A stretch of DNA of 64,000 nucleotides, taken from the NCBI GenBank assembly GCA_942486035.1, contig CALNXK010000046.1:2338501-2402500 (forward strand). The letters are read 5' to 3'. The stretch comes from Porites lobata. Its lineage: Eukaryota; Cnidaria; Anthozoa; Scleractinia; Poritidae. This document shows positions 11,128-23,682 of the stretch, piece by piece. The stretch's first letter is position 1, and every line of letters starts with the position of its first letter. The translations under genes and the position numbers were made by a program. A model generated the notes under the pieces. The model was not told the DNA's origin, searched no databases, and saw only the letters and a program-made list of their open reading frames with translations.

Positions 11128-12027
11128 GGACCTATGAGTCACAACATTATTTATAATAAGGTGAGGTTGATGTATTATGTATTCTTTCATTATAATTAAT
11201 TTAATTGCCGTAAAAATGGCGGGAAATTTAGTCTTTGTTTTATAGCCAATAAAAACTGCCAGCTTGAATTGAAAATTGTTTCATTCACAGCGTTTTCTTC
11301 TCAAATTGCTTAAGTAAAATGTTATCAGTCACTTTTTCATTCAAAGTAAAAAGAAATCACTTGTTGATATTGTTAGGCGAATAGCTCACATAAGCCTACC
11401 CATTTATCGGCCAAAAAAAGGAACGAAATGAAGAACACCAAGTCAACAGGCGGCCTAAGCTGAAGCTTACTGTTTAATGGTCGGGTTTCGTAGTCAACTG
11501 TTAGTTAAAAAGCTCACCAAAAGCAACTCTCACCTCTACTTTTACTGGCACTTGTTTTCTTCTGTTCTGACCCGCTCGCCCTTCGTTGTCTTGACCTGTC
11601 CCTAACTTTTCTATTATCTGGTTATTTTGTCTTTGAATTGTTTGTAGTAAGTTTGCAATACCGTCTTCGTCTTGCCTCTCGAAAGAAAGTGGTCACGCCA
11701 CCTGAGCATTACCTGTTCTTCCAGAAAGCATCTTGAAAGCGAGAAAACTAAAGTAAAGATACCTTACTGAGAGATTTTTGTTGAACCACGCAGCGCCAAA
11801 AGATAAAGTTGTAGTGTTTGGAGTCCAGTTTAGCAGGGCGGACTGTGTACATTTCCCGCTTTTTTCACGTAAGCTTGGTTTCCATGGCTTTCCATAAAAG
11901 GAGTTGCTTGACTAGTTTGCAGGATTTCTCTTCTTCCCTTAGACCTCGAGAGCAAGGCTGCGTTTTTTAATGCTGACCGTTATTTTTGACTTCTTTTCGG
12001 TTGAGTAAAAAGACAACGTATTTTGCG
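11128..12027. other. Non-coding DNA upstream of the CACTA-type gene
   Basis: No gene was recognised. It probably includes the 5' part of the CACTA/EnSpm element, but I could not locate a convincing CACTA terminal repeat. Confidence 0.45.
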
Positions 12028-14920
12028 ATGAAAGAGAAATCTATTTTTTGTCCTCATTGTGGTGAATATGTAGCTCCTCGAACCTTTCGGAGACACAAGG
12101 GCTCATACTTTAACACAAATAATGCTTCGTGGGATGGCGAAAATCTGTCCTCGTCAGATGAAGAGTCACCAAGAGAAGAACACTCTGAACCGGTAGAAAT
12201 GTATGAGCTAAATGAACACGGTTCCAATGATGTTCTTGAACAAGAAAACGAAGCAGTCGAGTATATGGAGGTTGATCCCAACAGATCTAGGGTGGAGTTT
12301 TGGGAAGATGCTTTGGATGACGTTTTAGCAGACGTCAACGAAGACAACCCGGATGATTCCCGCCGCCTATCGATTGATGTTGACGTAAATGCTAACGCCT
12401 ATGTCAAACAGTTTGCCCTTGTGAAGTGGGCTTGTTTGTTTTTGTTGTTTTGGACAGCTCATTTTCATGTGTCCGACAACGCCGTAGCCCTAATGCTTCA
12501 GTTTATACACGTGCTGTTTACTGTGATCGTACGTTATGTTCCTTGGTTTGCACCAGTTGTCCTTTTATTGCCAACCTCAGTTTATCTTCTTCGTAAGACA
12601 CTAGGGCTATGTGGTGATAGCTTTACAAAGTATATTGTTTGCCCGCACTGCCACTCATTTTACACTTTCACCGATTGTTTTGTGACCATTGGTAGCCAAA
12701 GACTGTCAAAGAGATGTTCGCATCGACCTTTTCCTAATCACAGACAAAGAAGGTATAGGGCGACTTGCGGGGAACTTAACGGTGGATACCTTTTGAAACA
12801 CGAGCCATCTGGAACCATTAACAGTTATCTCTCCCCTTTAGTAGACGAGCTTCTCGTATTATGGGACGGCTGGAATGTCAATGACGAAATCGTGAAAGGT
12901 GTTCGTTTGTGTGTTGCTTCAGATCTACCGGCTGCGAGAAAGGTATCTAATTAAATTGAATCGTTAGCTGATTACTTCTAGTATCTTTGGTCAGTTTCCC
13001 TTTCCTAGCATGCATTGCAGGAGTTTGCTCCGCCTAACCTAATTAAGGGTTGCTATTTAAACTCCCCTCAAAGTCCCTTTTATACTGGAATTTAAAAGAT
13101 ACTAATTGCAACGCAAGTATGAATGCAGGCAAACATCTTTCGGTTGCTCAAAAAATACGCATACATAGCAGTTAGCCATCTCCTGCCCATGACCGGCCGC
13201 CTGTGGTAAGGCGGACATATGTAAATTTTTACCTCTTTACAACCAGATGAAACGCCCTTGTATTTCAGCAACTGGTTGGGATACGCGAAATCATCAAGTC
13301 TGTTGGGTCGCATCTGATGGCTAGCTCTCTTCATGTAAAATACGTTTTTTTACTGATCTTTTCGTGTTAGGTTAGTGGTTTCCTCAGTTTTGCAGCCAGG
13401 AAAGGGTGCAGCAGATGTAAGAAAACTTTTGAAGGTGGGTTTGGGGAGAAGAGGGACTATTCCGGTTTTGACCCATGCGAGAAAAGAACGAACGAAGAGC
13501 ACCGGAGAGAAGCGGAGGAAACTCTACAGCAAACTTCAATGAAAGATAAACAGCAGTTAGAGAGCAAGTATGGGACTCGTTACTCCGAGCTTATGCGCCT
13601 CCCCTACTTTAACTGTGTACGTTTTACAGTAATAGATCCAATGCACAATCTTTTCCTCGGCACTGCAAAGAACGTAATGGAAAACGTTTGGTTAAATCAC
13701 ACAAAACCATTGCTATCAGACGCTAAGCTGAAGTTAATTCAACAGAGGGTCGACCAAGTGGAATTGCGATCCTCACTTGGTAGGCTCCCCAATAAAATTT
13801 CCATCAGCTTTGGGGGATTTACGGCCGATCAGTGGAAAACGTGAACTCTAACTGTGTCTTTGTATGCCTTAAGGGGAGAGCTTCCCATTAACCACCTTGA
13901 GGTGTGGAGATCCTTTGTGCTTGTGTGCAAGATTCTTTGTAGCCCCGTTTTAACGGTTACCGACACGGAAAGAGCAAATACTCTCTTAAAGAAATTTTGT
14001 GTAGATTTTGAACAGTTGTATGGGAAAGACCTAATCACGCCAAACATGCATACCCATCTTTGTGAGTCCGTCTGTGACTTTGGACCCATTTATGCATTCT
14101 GGCTCTTCTCGTTCGAGCAATACAACGGCATTATCGGCTCTTTTCCGACCAACAACAGATCGATTGAAATTCAACTTGCGCGTAAATTTTTGAGGGACCA
14201 GTCTGCGTTTGGGGTTGATTTGTCGTATACTTTTCGAGACGATTTTCTGCCCCTACTAGACTCTGTGCAGGGCTGCCAGGCAGGAACACTAGCGGAAGTA
14301 GAAGTGCAACAAGAGGAATCCTTTCGTCACCTTGTGCCGCTTTGCAGTGGTCCAGTGCAGAAGTCCAGTGCAGAAGTCTCTTTACTCATGCTTTCCGCCA
14401 TCTTGTCTTGATTGTTTAGAGTCACACGAAGTACGCCCACCTTAAGGAAATGTATAAGCTTATATCTGAGAATGTAGAGGAAGGAAGCATTTTTGGAAAC
14501 TTTGAACGGTTTTCGTCGGTTCTGGTCGGAGGAGAACGATACGGCTCATCAACTTCAAGGATGGTTCGTTTATCTTATATTATTGCGTCATGGGTTTCTG
14601 ACGGAGGACGCATTGATATCAGTTCAGCACAGCCAAGGCCAGGCAAAGTTTCCTTCTACATTAGGCAAAACGTTTTAGTAGATGGGGAGTATAGGACGTA
14701 TTTGCTTGCTTATGTTCTGTGGTATCAATCCCATCCAGATAGGAATTACTTTGGGGAGCCTTTGCAAGTCTGCTGCAAAGACCTTTTTGAACAACTGGGG
14801 CCGGCCTCTTTTATTCCCGTTCAACGGATTCAGTCAAAGTTCGTCCCTGTGTTTGACAAAGTCAAAGGAGAAAACGTTATTATCGTGTGTCCAATTGGTC
14901 GAAAAATAGCATTTTGTTAG
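12028..14920 (+). pseudogene. CACTA/EnSpm-type transposase gene, two exons, broken
   Basis: Exon 1 (12028-12942) starts at ATG in MKEKSIFCPHCGEYV, a C2H2/C4-like N-terminus (CPHCGEYVAPRTFRRHKGSYF) typical of this family. An acidic linker and a zinc-like cysteine pair (CPHCHSFYTF) follow. The exon ends at AAG|GTATCT; the intron is 12943-13370 (TTAG acceptor). Exon 2 carries GCSRCKKTF, IDPMHNLFLGTAKNVMENVW and, near 14100, YNGIIGSFPTNNRS, all hallmark stretches of animal EnSpm transposases. The C-terminus (14450-14918) includes LGPASFIPVQRIQSKF. Breaks are an in-frame TGA at 13842-13844, where the family has Trp, and a frameshift near 14400-14450. Complete otherwise, so it is a recently inactivated copy. 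Confidence 0.75.
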
Positions 14921-15173
14921 CAAATCGTAGCATTTTATACTTCAGTTAGTTGAAATCCCGTCCCTAACAAAGTGACCTGTCGGGAGATAGCAGGGATTGA
15001 ATGTGGCCATTGCCGTTACTTTAACACACATTTCACAACGTCTGGACGCTGAGGTGGTGGCATCGGGGAACTTAATATGGCGCTGCATTTCCCAAGATGG
15101 GCTACAAGAGAGAGAGAGGAACAGTTCGCGCTTTTTTCTGAGGTAGTGATTCATCGATACAAGTTTTCTAATA

Positions 15174-15744
15174 GGCCTTTTTGCATTAGTTGATCACGTG
15201 ATCAACTTTCGGTAAAGACGAAAACAGTTCGCGTTTGTACAATTTTGTTAGCGCGAGCTGAAAGAGCATATTAAAATTAGGTAACCTGTAAATTTTTCAG
15301 CCGTATATCTCAAAAGTAGCGATTGCAACGGCCGCAGAAAATTAGAGGGGTTTGTATGAGAAAAAACAACTCTTGCTGCCCAGTCACACTTGAGTGGTTT
15401 TCCATACAACTCCTTGATAGTTCTGAAATTTTTAAACTGTCGTTAAATATTTCCCCTTCGAATTTAAGGGCTCAAAGTGCCTGTTATGAACTAAAAGGGG
15501 ATTTGAGCCCCGTAATGCTTAAAGAAATAATCACGACAGTTTGAAAATTTCGAAATTTACAATGATTGATATGGAAAACCATTCAAGGGTGTTGCAATCG
15601 CTACTTTTGAGATATACGGCTGAAAATGTACAGGTCACCAAATTTCAATATGCTCTTTCAGTTCCTGCTAACAAAATGTTTCAAATGCAAACTGTTTTCG
15701 AGTTCATCGAAAAATCATCACGTGATCAACTAATGCAAAAGGCC
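15174..15744. mobile_element. 571-bp foldback (near-palindromic) MITE
   Basis: The left arm starts GGCCTTTTTGCATTAGTTGA and the right arm ends TCAACTAATGCAAAAGGCC. The arms run about 160 bp (15174-15335 and 15590-15744), including CCGTATATCTCAAAAGTAGC against GCTACTTTTGAGATATACGG. Weaker pairing continues inward (AAACTGTCGT / ACGACAGTTT). No protein is encoded. The target duplication is unclear. Confidence 0.7.
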
Positions 15745-18700
15745 AATTGCATTGTGCTTCAATTTGAATACAACATAGCATTTCGTATTCTCGGTATTTA
15801 TTATTGCATTGAAATTTTTATATTTTGTCATTGCGCCCTTTTGGGACTAATTCGTCCGTCTACGGGACTTTTAACACACTACTTGTCCCAGGCAGACGAG
15901 GAAGTTGGTGGTGTTACAACACCAAACCAGTATCAAATTCTTACTATGTCCTTCAGTGTGTCAAGAAAACCAAGGTTAGATTGTTTAGAACTGATCAAAT
16001 ATTTTATGAGTGGGTTTGGGTGGGGTGGGGTGGGGTTGTGCAATTGCCAAACAACAGTTTGGCTTAATTAGGGTAAGGATCTCTCATGTAGTCCTTGTAG
16101 TACGTAGCCCTTGTTAAATTAATACGTTTAATAAGAAAGAAATCAAAATTTTTTTTCAAAAGAAAAGTCTCTTGGTTAAACAGTTATTTCAATTAACGTT
16201 GTCGGATTTGTCGCCTCAAGCCTACCGCGTGTACACAATTGTAATCGTAACCGTTACTTGTAATAGGGAGCTTAAGCGACGACACCTGCAACGAGAACGT
16301 CAAAAGAGGAAGAGGTTTAGATTGGCAAAACAACAACTTTGCATGTGCAGCATGCTTTTCTGTACATTTCTTTGCCATCACTACACCACTACGTGAAAAT
16401 GTCCTATTTCATGTTTTGTAGAGGACGTGAACACAAGTCAACGACTTTCTTTTCCTTATCCTAAACTTCGATACAGTCTTTTCAGAATTCAACTGTTGGA
16501 GAGATTGCCAACATTCGACAAATAGAATGAGATGGAATAAGCGCGATAACGTTTGAAGCAGCGCGACAACACTTTTTTAGTCACGTTTTCGTAGCCGTCA
16601 CCGTCCTTGTTGCTTAAACTCTTTATTCTGTCAGAACTTCGCGATTGTTTATGTACCTTTGAAAAATTAGGTAAAAAATATTACCTTAAAGGTTTAATGA
16701 TAGAAGACTTGACTCAAGCCTGCGCAAGGCGGATTTTATCTTGAAATTTCGCAGGCTTTCCGAAAACGTTGATATTTGACGTTCTATAGCACAACTGCGA
16801 TACAGGTGTGCCGTACTTTCTGTGATGAGGTTTTTGAATGCCTATTACTGTGATGTAACCCAAGCTAAATCACATTTGATGTCACAGACGTTGCCGTCAA
16901 ACATACAACAACAGAAAAAGCCAAAAAGAAAATTCTTTGACCATTATTATTATTTGCGGATGAATGCTATTCGTCGATATTTATATTAGCTAAAAAAATT
17001 CAGTTATTTGTTGTCTTTGATTTTATGCCTTTTCTGTTTGAGGGCATGCGAGGATAGTTTTATATTTAACAGGGATTTTTAACTTGCAGATCCATTTGAT
17101 GAACTTCCTGTGCAGATCAATATTGCGAATTATTACTCCGCAAGTTCTGGACGGCTACGACATTTGAGGGCCACGCTCTTTCCAGTTTAAAATATATATA
17201 AACTTCAACAAAATTTATCTTTTGACTTGAGTATTAATTCGTTTTGAAAATTGACCGTCTTTAATAATTTTTGGTGTTTTCATTGGGAACGTTTTCCTTA
17301 CTTGGCTAATAAAGAAATAATTGCCTTTAACTTTGTTGGAAGTTTCTATATTTTAGCCATTTAGCTGTCACGTAAATCTGTTTTGCTTTAATAAAAAGTG
17401 TTTTAAGGTCAGCGTAGTACGTCGTTGCATAAAAGAGTAGAGTGTAATAAAGTGTAATGATACGGTCACAAATTGACGATTTAATAAGTGGTTGAAAAGT
17501 TACGTAGCCTCTGAGTGCAAATATACCTTTTTGTTTTTATAGTAGGCGACTGCACGTAGGCTCACGTTGCACTAGCAACGACGGCGCGAGCACAAGGGTG
17601 CTTACCTCACCGTAAAATAGTGTGAATGCATACACGAGTTCATGTTTTTGCCCTCCCGTGTGCATGCGCTTTTACTTGCGTTTAGGTTCTGCCGCATCCT
17701 TAAACACAGCAATAGCACAAACCAAAATTAGACACTATACCCTGTAAGCAGAGGTTTCTTTATGGCATTACTTTTCTCAGTCTGTCCCTTGGCTTTTCAG
17801 TCGCGTACTTGGTTTCTAAATCACACTGCTCCCGGGGAAAATCACTAGTGCCAGTGTCACTCGTGTAGGGGTGCGTTCTGCGATTTTGGCTTCATACAGG
17901 TCGAGGAATAGGTGTGATCTATTTGTTCGACAACATTTTTTTGCCACAAAGTTTCAAAAATAAACGTACATTTTCTTTTCGCTGTTGGGTAAGATGTATA
18001 GTACTGCGCTTGCAATTTCGTTTAAGATTGAATCAACTTCACTTGAAAAAAAAAGTCAGAATGGTGCTATTCATCACTTGAACATCTACAATCTTGTTTG
18101 CCACCTAAAATCGCATTGTGACTTACACTTTATGATAGCGAGTTTAAAGCAGATAAGGAAAGTAACCTGACGTTGATTTAAGCCAAGCTTCTAGAAATTC
18201 AAGTAAAACATATACATTATGTAACCTACTCAAATTAAGGGCATTCGTCGTATTTCCTCAATTTAATTATAATGGTAATCGAACTAAGTGCAGGGTAATT
18301 TTTCGGACATCATACTCGTCATTTCAAAATCCGCGCTAGTTTGATTTGAAATCACAAGTATGATTTCAGACCAAATTGGGCACGACACATTTTTCTTTTT
18401 ACATTTCATCACATACATTTTCATAAAGTCGCTCAATTTAGCTGCCCAGATACAGGATTTTAGTCAGCATCAATATACATTTCGTTGATCCAGTAGCCGG
18501 TTTGTCAAAAAGTGGTAATGGAAACGCTTCTTACCTTCAGCAAATTCTGAATGAAAAACAAAAGTGATTTACTGAGCAGAAATGTTGCACTTCCAATTAA
18601 GTTCTAATTATTTTCATCCTTATATTAAAAAATATAAATTTTCTTGTTTTGTGATACTCTATATTGTTTCGTGAATTATATGTTCGGCTTTAAAACTTCA

Positions 18701-18895
18701 ATAAGTTTAAGCACGAAAACTTAAATTTTCATATGAACGCTGCACGGATTATAATTACATTACTGTAGATCCAAGGCGTTTTTAAAATTACCTAGTTCTA
18801 ATTAAGAAGAACCGAAGCGAATGCCCACCGATACACTCAGTCAGAACGTAAAAGCTGTTTTTGCCGTCGCTTGATAACAAACCTTAGAAATAAGT
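15745..18895. other. Non-coding DNA with one G-rich tract
   Basis: No gene was recognised. Positions 16012-16035 hold five runs of at least three G (GGGTTTGGGTGGGG, then TGGGGTGGGG), which could form a G-quadruplex. Other short frames (16172-16396, 17985-18170) look random. Confidence 0.5.
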
Positions 18896-19410
18896 CCGAA
18901 ATTCATTGCATTTTTGTTGTCTCCTTTGATAGCATTCAAAAGTGTTGTCAAAGTGAAAATTTCGTATTCAGCTTCATCTTTAAAAACCACTAAAAGTATA
19001 GCGCAGCCACCACGTTTGACTTCATCTTTGACGTGCGTCAAAAGTGAAGTCAAAGTTACCGGCATATTTGACAACACCTTTGACGAGTGTTAAAGGAATA
19101 GCACAACGTTCACGCATTTGACTTTACCTTTTTCATGTGCGTCAAAGGTAAAGTCAAAGTTACCAGCATATTTGTCACACCTTTGACACGTTAAAAGAAT
19201 AGCAAAGTGTTGATTCATTTGACTTCACCTTTGACGCGCGTCAAAAGTGAAGTCAAAGTTGTTAATCATTTGACTTCGCATTTACCAAGGTCAAAGGAGT
19301 AAGCAAATAGGTTATATATTTGCCTGTATCTTTAACGCACGTCAAAGGTGATGTCAAAGCCGATACCATATTTGACTTAACTTTTGACGCGCGTCAAAAC
19401 TGCAGTAAAT
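18896..19410. repeat. Self-complementary satellite, period about 51 bp
   Basis: Units starting near 19014, 19065, 19116, 19167, 19218, 19268, 19319 and 19371 repeat every 50-52 bp. Alternate units are nearly palindromic, for example TTTGACTTCACCTTTGACGC followed by GCGTCAAAAGTGAAGTCAAA at 19218-19258. Older, more diverged units extend left to about 18900. The centre of many units is TGACGYRCGTCA, a bZIP-like inverted half-site. The array runs directly into the coding part of the next gene. Confidence 0.75.
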
Positions 19411-22023
19411 CCAATTTTTCGTCCCGTGGAAGCTCTTATGCGACTCGTATGGAAGCAGTTTGTGCCATGGCTAACTGTTAACCATGCAGACAAAGTGGGT
19501 AAACTACGTGTCCTTCAAGTCAAGGTCAGCGACATGGTCAGTGAAGTAGAACTCCGACAGTGTGAAAGTATTTTGAACAGTGATCCTTTCAAAGAAATTC
19601 ACCTGATTTGGATGCAATACTTGCGCTCTGAGAATGGCCCACTGTCCTGCTTTTGGATTTCGTACATTGACATTGTCGGTGATGTACTACTTGGATTGAT
19701 TCGAGCATCTCGTGAAGGTAACTGGCAGCTACATCTCTACGCCATTCGTAATATGATCCCGTGGTGCTTCGCGTACGACAAAATAAACTATGCTAGGTAT
19801 CTACCTGTCTACTACACTCAGATGATAAATCTCCCCTCCGAACACCCAAACGTGTATTCCAACTTCATGAATGGAAGATTTTCCATTCAACTTGCTGGAG
19901 AAAGCCCTTTTGGGCACATCCCTGTAGACCAGACCACGGAAGTCACTGTCAACAAGGACACGAAGTCAAGTGGGGGCATTACCAAGTATAGTCTAAAGAC
20001 AGGAGCGGTGACTAGATTCTGCATGACAGCTGAGTACCGATGCTCCTTTGTTGCTCATTTGAGAGACATGGTCCAAGTCAAGGGCCCATCCTATCATCAT
20101 GACGAAATGCTGTCTACCAGGAAAAGCAAAGACGAGCAAGCAGTAACAACAATAGAGAGTCTGATTGAAGGCTGGAACAATCCCTTCACAGAGAGGAAAG
20201 AGCTTGTGAGTTCATCAACTGCCAAACAAGCGCTGGAAATGTAACCAGAGACCTTTTGAACGCTCGAAAAGTCGGCGAAGAGGCCTATCAAGTGTTCAAA
20301 GAGCAACGTCTGGAATCGTCTCCACCACAGAAGAAATTTCATGACACAATGAAGTTGAACAAACTGAAAATCTTTTCTTCCCTTAGTCAGAAGAAAAAGG
20401 TTTCCACTGACGGCAGGACGATGGTCTTGAAAGCCGATAGGTCTCTTTTTGGGCGGATCATAATCATTGGTCAGAGCCAGAAGATTGATGTGAGAGAACT
20501 GCTACAGTACAGCTTGGGGCCATTGCCGTGGTCTTTAGCAACTACAGAAGGGTTTCCTCAAAAAACAAACAAAGCAGCGCTAGCGACTCCCCTCCAAAAG
20601 GATGTACCGTTAGCTGTTAGCTATTATCGACGGTATGAGTCTAGTTCAGAAGTTGAGCGTTGGTGGAGGACAGACAACCTTCGCAATGGTTGCTTCTTCT
20701 CTTCTAACAAAAGTTCTTCACGAAGGCTCCCAGAGCAACAGAATGGACGTGGTTTTCGATACATACAGAGATATGTCAATTAAGAACGCAGAGAGAACCA
20801 TGCGTGGAGAAGTTGCGGGAGTTCAACTGTCACATATAAGTTCTACTCAGCTGGTCAAGCAGTGGAGAAAGTTCCTGTCGGAGGTCAAGAACAAGACAAG
20901 TCTAATCAAGTTCATTTCCAGAGAATGGAGAGAAGAAGACTGCATGAGAAGGCTGAAAGGAAAAACATTGTTTGTTACTGCTGAGAGCGAATGCTGGAAG
21001 ATAACTGAAAAGGGAAGCGAGAATGTGGCAGAGCTGACAAGTAACCAGGAGGAAGCTGACACTCGTCTACTGCTTCACGCTAAACATGCTGCCCAGGAGG
21101 GGTATGAAGCAGTCGCAGTGATCTCAGAAGACAAAGACGTGTTTGTCTTGCTTTTGAACTTATCAAGCATTATCAACACTAGACTCTATATGAAGTGCAG
21201 TTCCAGAACGAGGACGCGACTTGTCGACATCAAAGGAGCAGTTCAGAGAACCAGGCGAGAGATATGCGAGGCACTGATTGGGTTACATTCTTTTACAGGG
21301 TGTGATTCAGTAAGTGCTTTTGCTGGTAAAGGAAAGATAGGGGCTCTTAAAATCCTTAAAAGCAATGAAGGCGCAAGAAGAGCGTTCCGAGAGCTTGGCC
21401 AGTCCTGGACAGTATCAGAGGACCTTTACACTTCGCTTGAAAAGTGCACCTGCTCCATGTACATACCAGTCGGCAACACAACCAGCCACGTGAATGATGC
21501 ACGATACAAACTGTTCTGTGCAAAGACTGGCGAACTGGAGTCACACCAGCTACCTCCTTGCCAGGACTCCCTTCGGAAACACATTCTTCGTGCAAACTAC
21601 CAAGCAGGTTAGTTGACAACGCCTGTTTCTATTAAATATTTGTCACAGGAAATTTGATGAGGATAACAACTAATTTAGTATTACATCACTCCTGCAGCTT
21701 TATGGAGACGGAGCCTGGAGGCTAACCCAGACATTCCCAGTCCAGATGGTATGGGGTGGATAACACAGACCTCCACTGACGCTGCATCCACTGAACTAGT
21801 GATCGACTGGATGGACGGGCAGCCAGCTCCTTCTGCTGCCCTGGAACTGCTGGCGTGTAAATGTAAGAAGACCTGTGAACTCCCACGTTGTGTTTGCATG
21901 AACAGTGGTTTGAAGTGCACGGATCTCTGCTCGCTAAACGACTGCACCAGCCAGCCAGCTCAAGACGATTCATCAAACATTATTGATAATGAAGCAGACG
22001 AAGATGATGATGATGACTTTTAA
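19400..22023 (+). pseudogene. Multi-exon amplified gene with PIN/XPG-like core and CXC cysteine motif, broken
   Basis: I recognise this as a protein family present in many copies in cnidarian and fish genomes. It has no established function that I can name. The frame is open from about 19400 (PVEALMRLVWKQF), with SREGNWQLHLYAIRNMIPW and NFMNGRFSIQL. It shifts near 20230 and again near 20615, then continues to 21607 with SNQEEADTRLLLHA, VISEDKDVFVLLL and GLHSFTGCDSVSAFAGKGK. The order EAD, S.D.DVF and GCD resembles the acidic active site of PIN/XPG-type nucleases (inference). A 90-bp phase-1 intron (21608-21697) precedes the last exon, which ends with CKCKKTCELPRCVCMNSGLK, a tesmin/CXC-like motif, and an acidic tail. 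The true start exon is not visible; the satellite abuts the 5' end. Confidence 0.6.
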
Positions 22024-22134
22024 TGGACTTTGTAGATTGCAAATATTCTGGGAAGTTGTTAGAGAAACAGCAACTTCCATTTTCAATAGGAATGCATGCC
22101 GCAGTAGCTAAAACTTAAAAGGAAAGTTTCTTCA

Positions 22135-22140
22135 AATAAA
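22135..22140 (+). terminator. AATAAA polyadenylation signal
   Basis: AATAAA lies 112 bp after the TAA stop of the preceding gene, with an A-rich run after it. The distance is normal for a 3' UTR. No downstream element was tested. Confidence 0.4.
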
Positions 22141-23042
22141 GAAAAATGCGCTTTTTTGCATGAAGATGAGTTTTCTTCCCAGAAAAATATACTTCAGTTA
22201 GTAAAAATTGAAGTTTTTTTAACAATATCGTAAGCAGCAATAACAAAAATAGCTTGAGCCGCGAGTCTGGGAGACTGGGAACGAGTGTTTAAAAATGAAT
22301 ATTACGGCAAAATATTATTTTTTAGACAGGAATTTGCATCAGCTTGCACAATTGAACGTTAAATGTAAAGTCGAACCATTGAGATAACTTTTAAAATACT
22401 TCGGAAGGTACATATTTCATCTTTTTGCCAATCTGAAAACATAAGTTCGGTATATTTGGCATTTTATGGCAATTCGACCTACCACGTGATCACTATGACG
22501 TGTATTTGGTGGTTAAGAGTGATTGTTAAGTCAATAACGTGTGACTTGCATATAAATTGGCCATTGTATGGATCATAACATACTTGTAAATGCTTTTCTT
22601 TATGTTCAGTAGTCTAAGTGAGTAAAAGCCCTCTTAGGGGGGTAGGGGTAAGAAAAGCGGAATGTAACGCTTAAAGATGACACTTTGTGCAGTGCTATCA
22701 CACAAAAATAAAAACTTGGGTTAATAACCTACGTTTTAATAGGCATAAGTCTTTGTCCGTTTGAATGGTACCAATCGACCATTTTTGAGGTCCTGGCTCA
22801 TACACTATGTGAATTTTTGACCAAGCAGAGCATAAAAATTGGACGTAGAGCGTGACCAACGCGTGAACATGGCGTGAAAAGTCAAAAGCAACTGTCTTCC
22901 CTGCCTGTAGCAGCTGGCTGAAGTTTCGCGTCCGAGGTCAGTTTGAAATCAAAATTTTAATTGTGCGGCACATAAACACAACACATTTCATATGAATTTT
23001 TAAAAAAATTAAACTTGAGCCTGCGATCATTTGAAAACCAGT
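22141..23042. other. Non-coding DNA
   Basis: No gene was recognised. The right part (22780-23040) looks like the start of the dispersed repeat that follows. Confidence 0.5.
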
Positions 23043-23380
23043 ACCTTGTCAGCGGATAACTTCAAAAAAACACTTGACCTCGATGGGTCGACACCTGAGC
23101 CCGCGATACAGTCAAGTGATACTGGTCAGCGAATACCTTGTTTTGACAGCTGTCAATGGATCACAACATTGACGTGTATCAGTTTTCCTGTGCTCCGATC
23201 CCAAACTAGCTAGAAAGTATGAGACTGAACATTGATCGCGATCTAGTAAAATAATTAACTGGTCAGCGGACAGCTTCCAAATAAATCACGTCACCTCAAT
23301 GAGTTGACACATGAGCCCGCGATATGATTATGGGATAATGGTCAGTGGCTATCCTGTTTTGACAGCTGTCAATTGACCAT
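23043..23380. repeat. Two tandem units of about 217 bp of a dispersed repeat
   Basis: Unit 1 begins near 23046 (TTGTCAGCGGATAACTTC) and unit 2 near 23263 (TGGTCAGCGGACAGCTTCC). Both contain GAGCCCGCGATA and GTTTTGACAGCTGTCAAT, which itself holds the palindrome TTGACAGCTGTCAA. I recognise the sequence as a very common coral repeat but cannot name the family. Confidence 0.6.
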
Positions 23381-23549
23381 ATTGGGAATGTCCAATGTAA
23401 AAGATGTGGACTTGGCAAGACACGCCTGAGACACCCCTCCCTTCCTTTTGATAGCCTCCCCTACCCCACCCGTACAATCCGTAGACGCGTACGCTCGGTC
23501 AATCACGTGACAACCAAAGGAAAAGAGGTTGACCATAATCTATGGGTAT

Positions 23550-23590
23550 GGGGCTCTGTCCCACGCGCGCTTCGCGCGCGTGGGAGCCCC
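23550..23590. repeat. GC-rich hairpin
   Basis: CCCACGCGCGC (23560-23570) pairs perfectly with GCGCGCGTGGG (23574-23584) around TTC. An outer pairing of GGGGCTC with GAGCCCC extends the stem with a small bulge. It is likely part of a dispersed repeat, as GACCATAATCTATGGGTATGG precedes it. Confidence 0.7.
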
Positions 23591-23682
23591 GCTACAATAC
23601 AGCTTAAAATTAATAATGCATGTGCTTGAATGAAAAGGTTTTTTTGTTTTTGTTTTTGAAAGGAAAAAGACACTGTGAGATA

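Noticed and set aside
15323..16071. Plus-strand frames 15323-15544, 15541-16071 and 15825-16067
   Set aside because: They overlap the 571-bp foldback or G-rich DNA and have no protein-like features.
18896..19410. CRISPR array
   Set aside because: The repeats are degenerate, self-complementary and without unique spacers of constant length; the context is eukaryotic.
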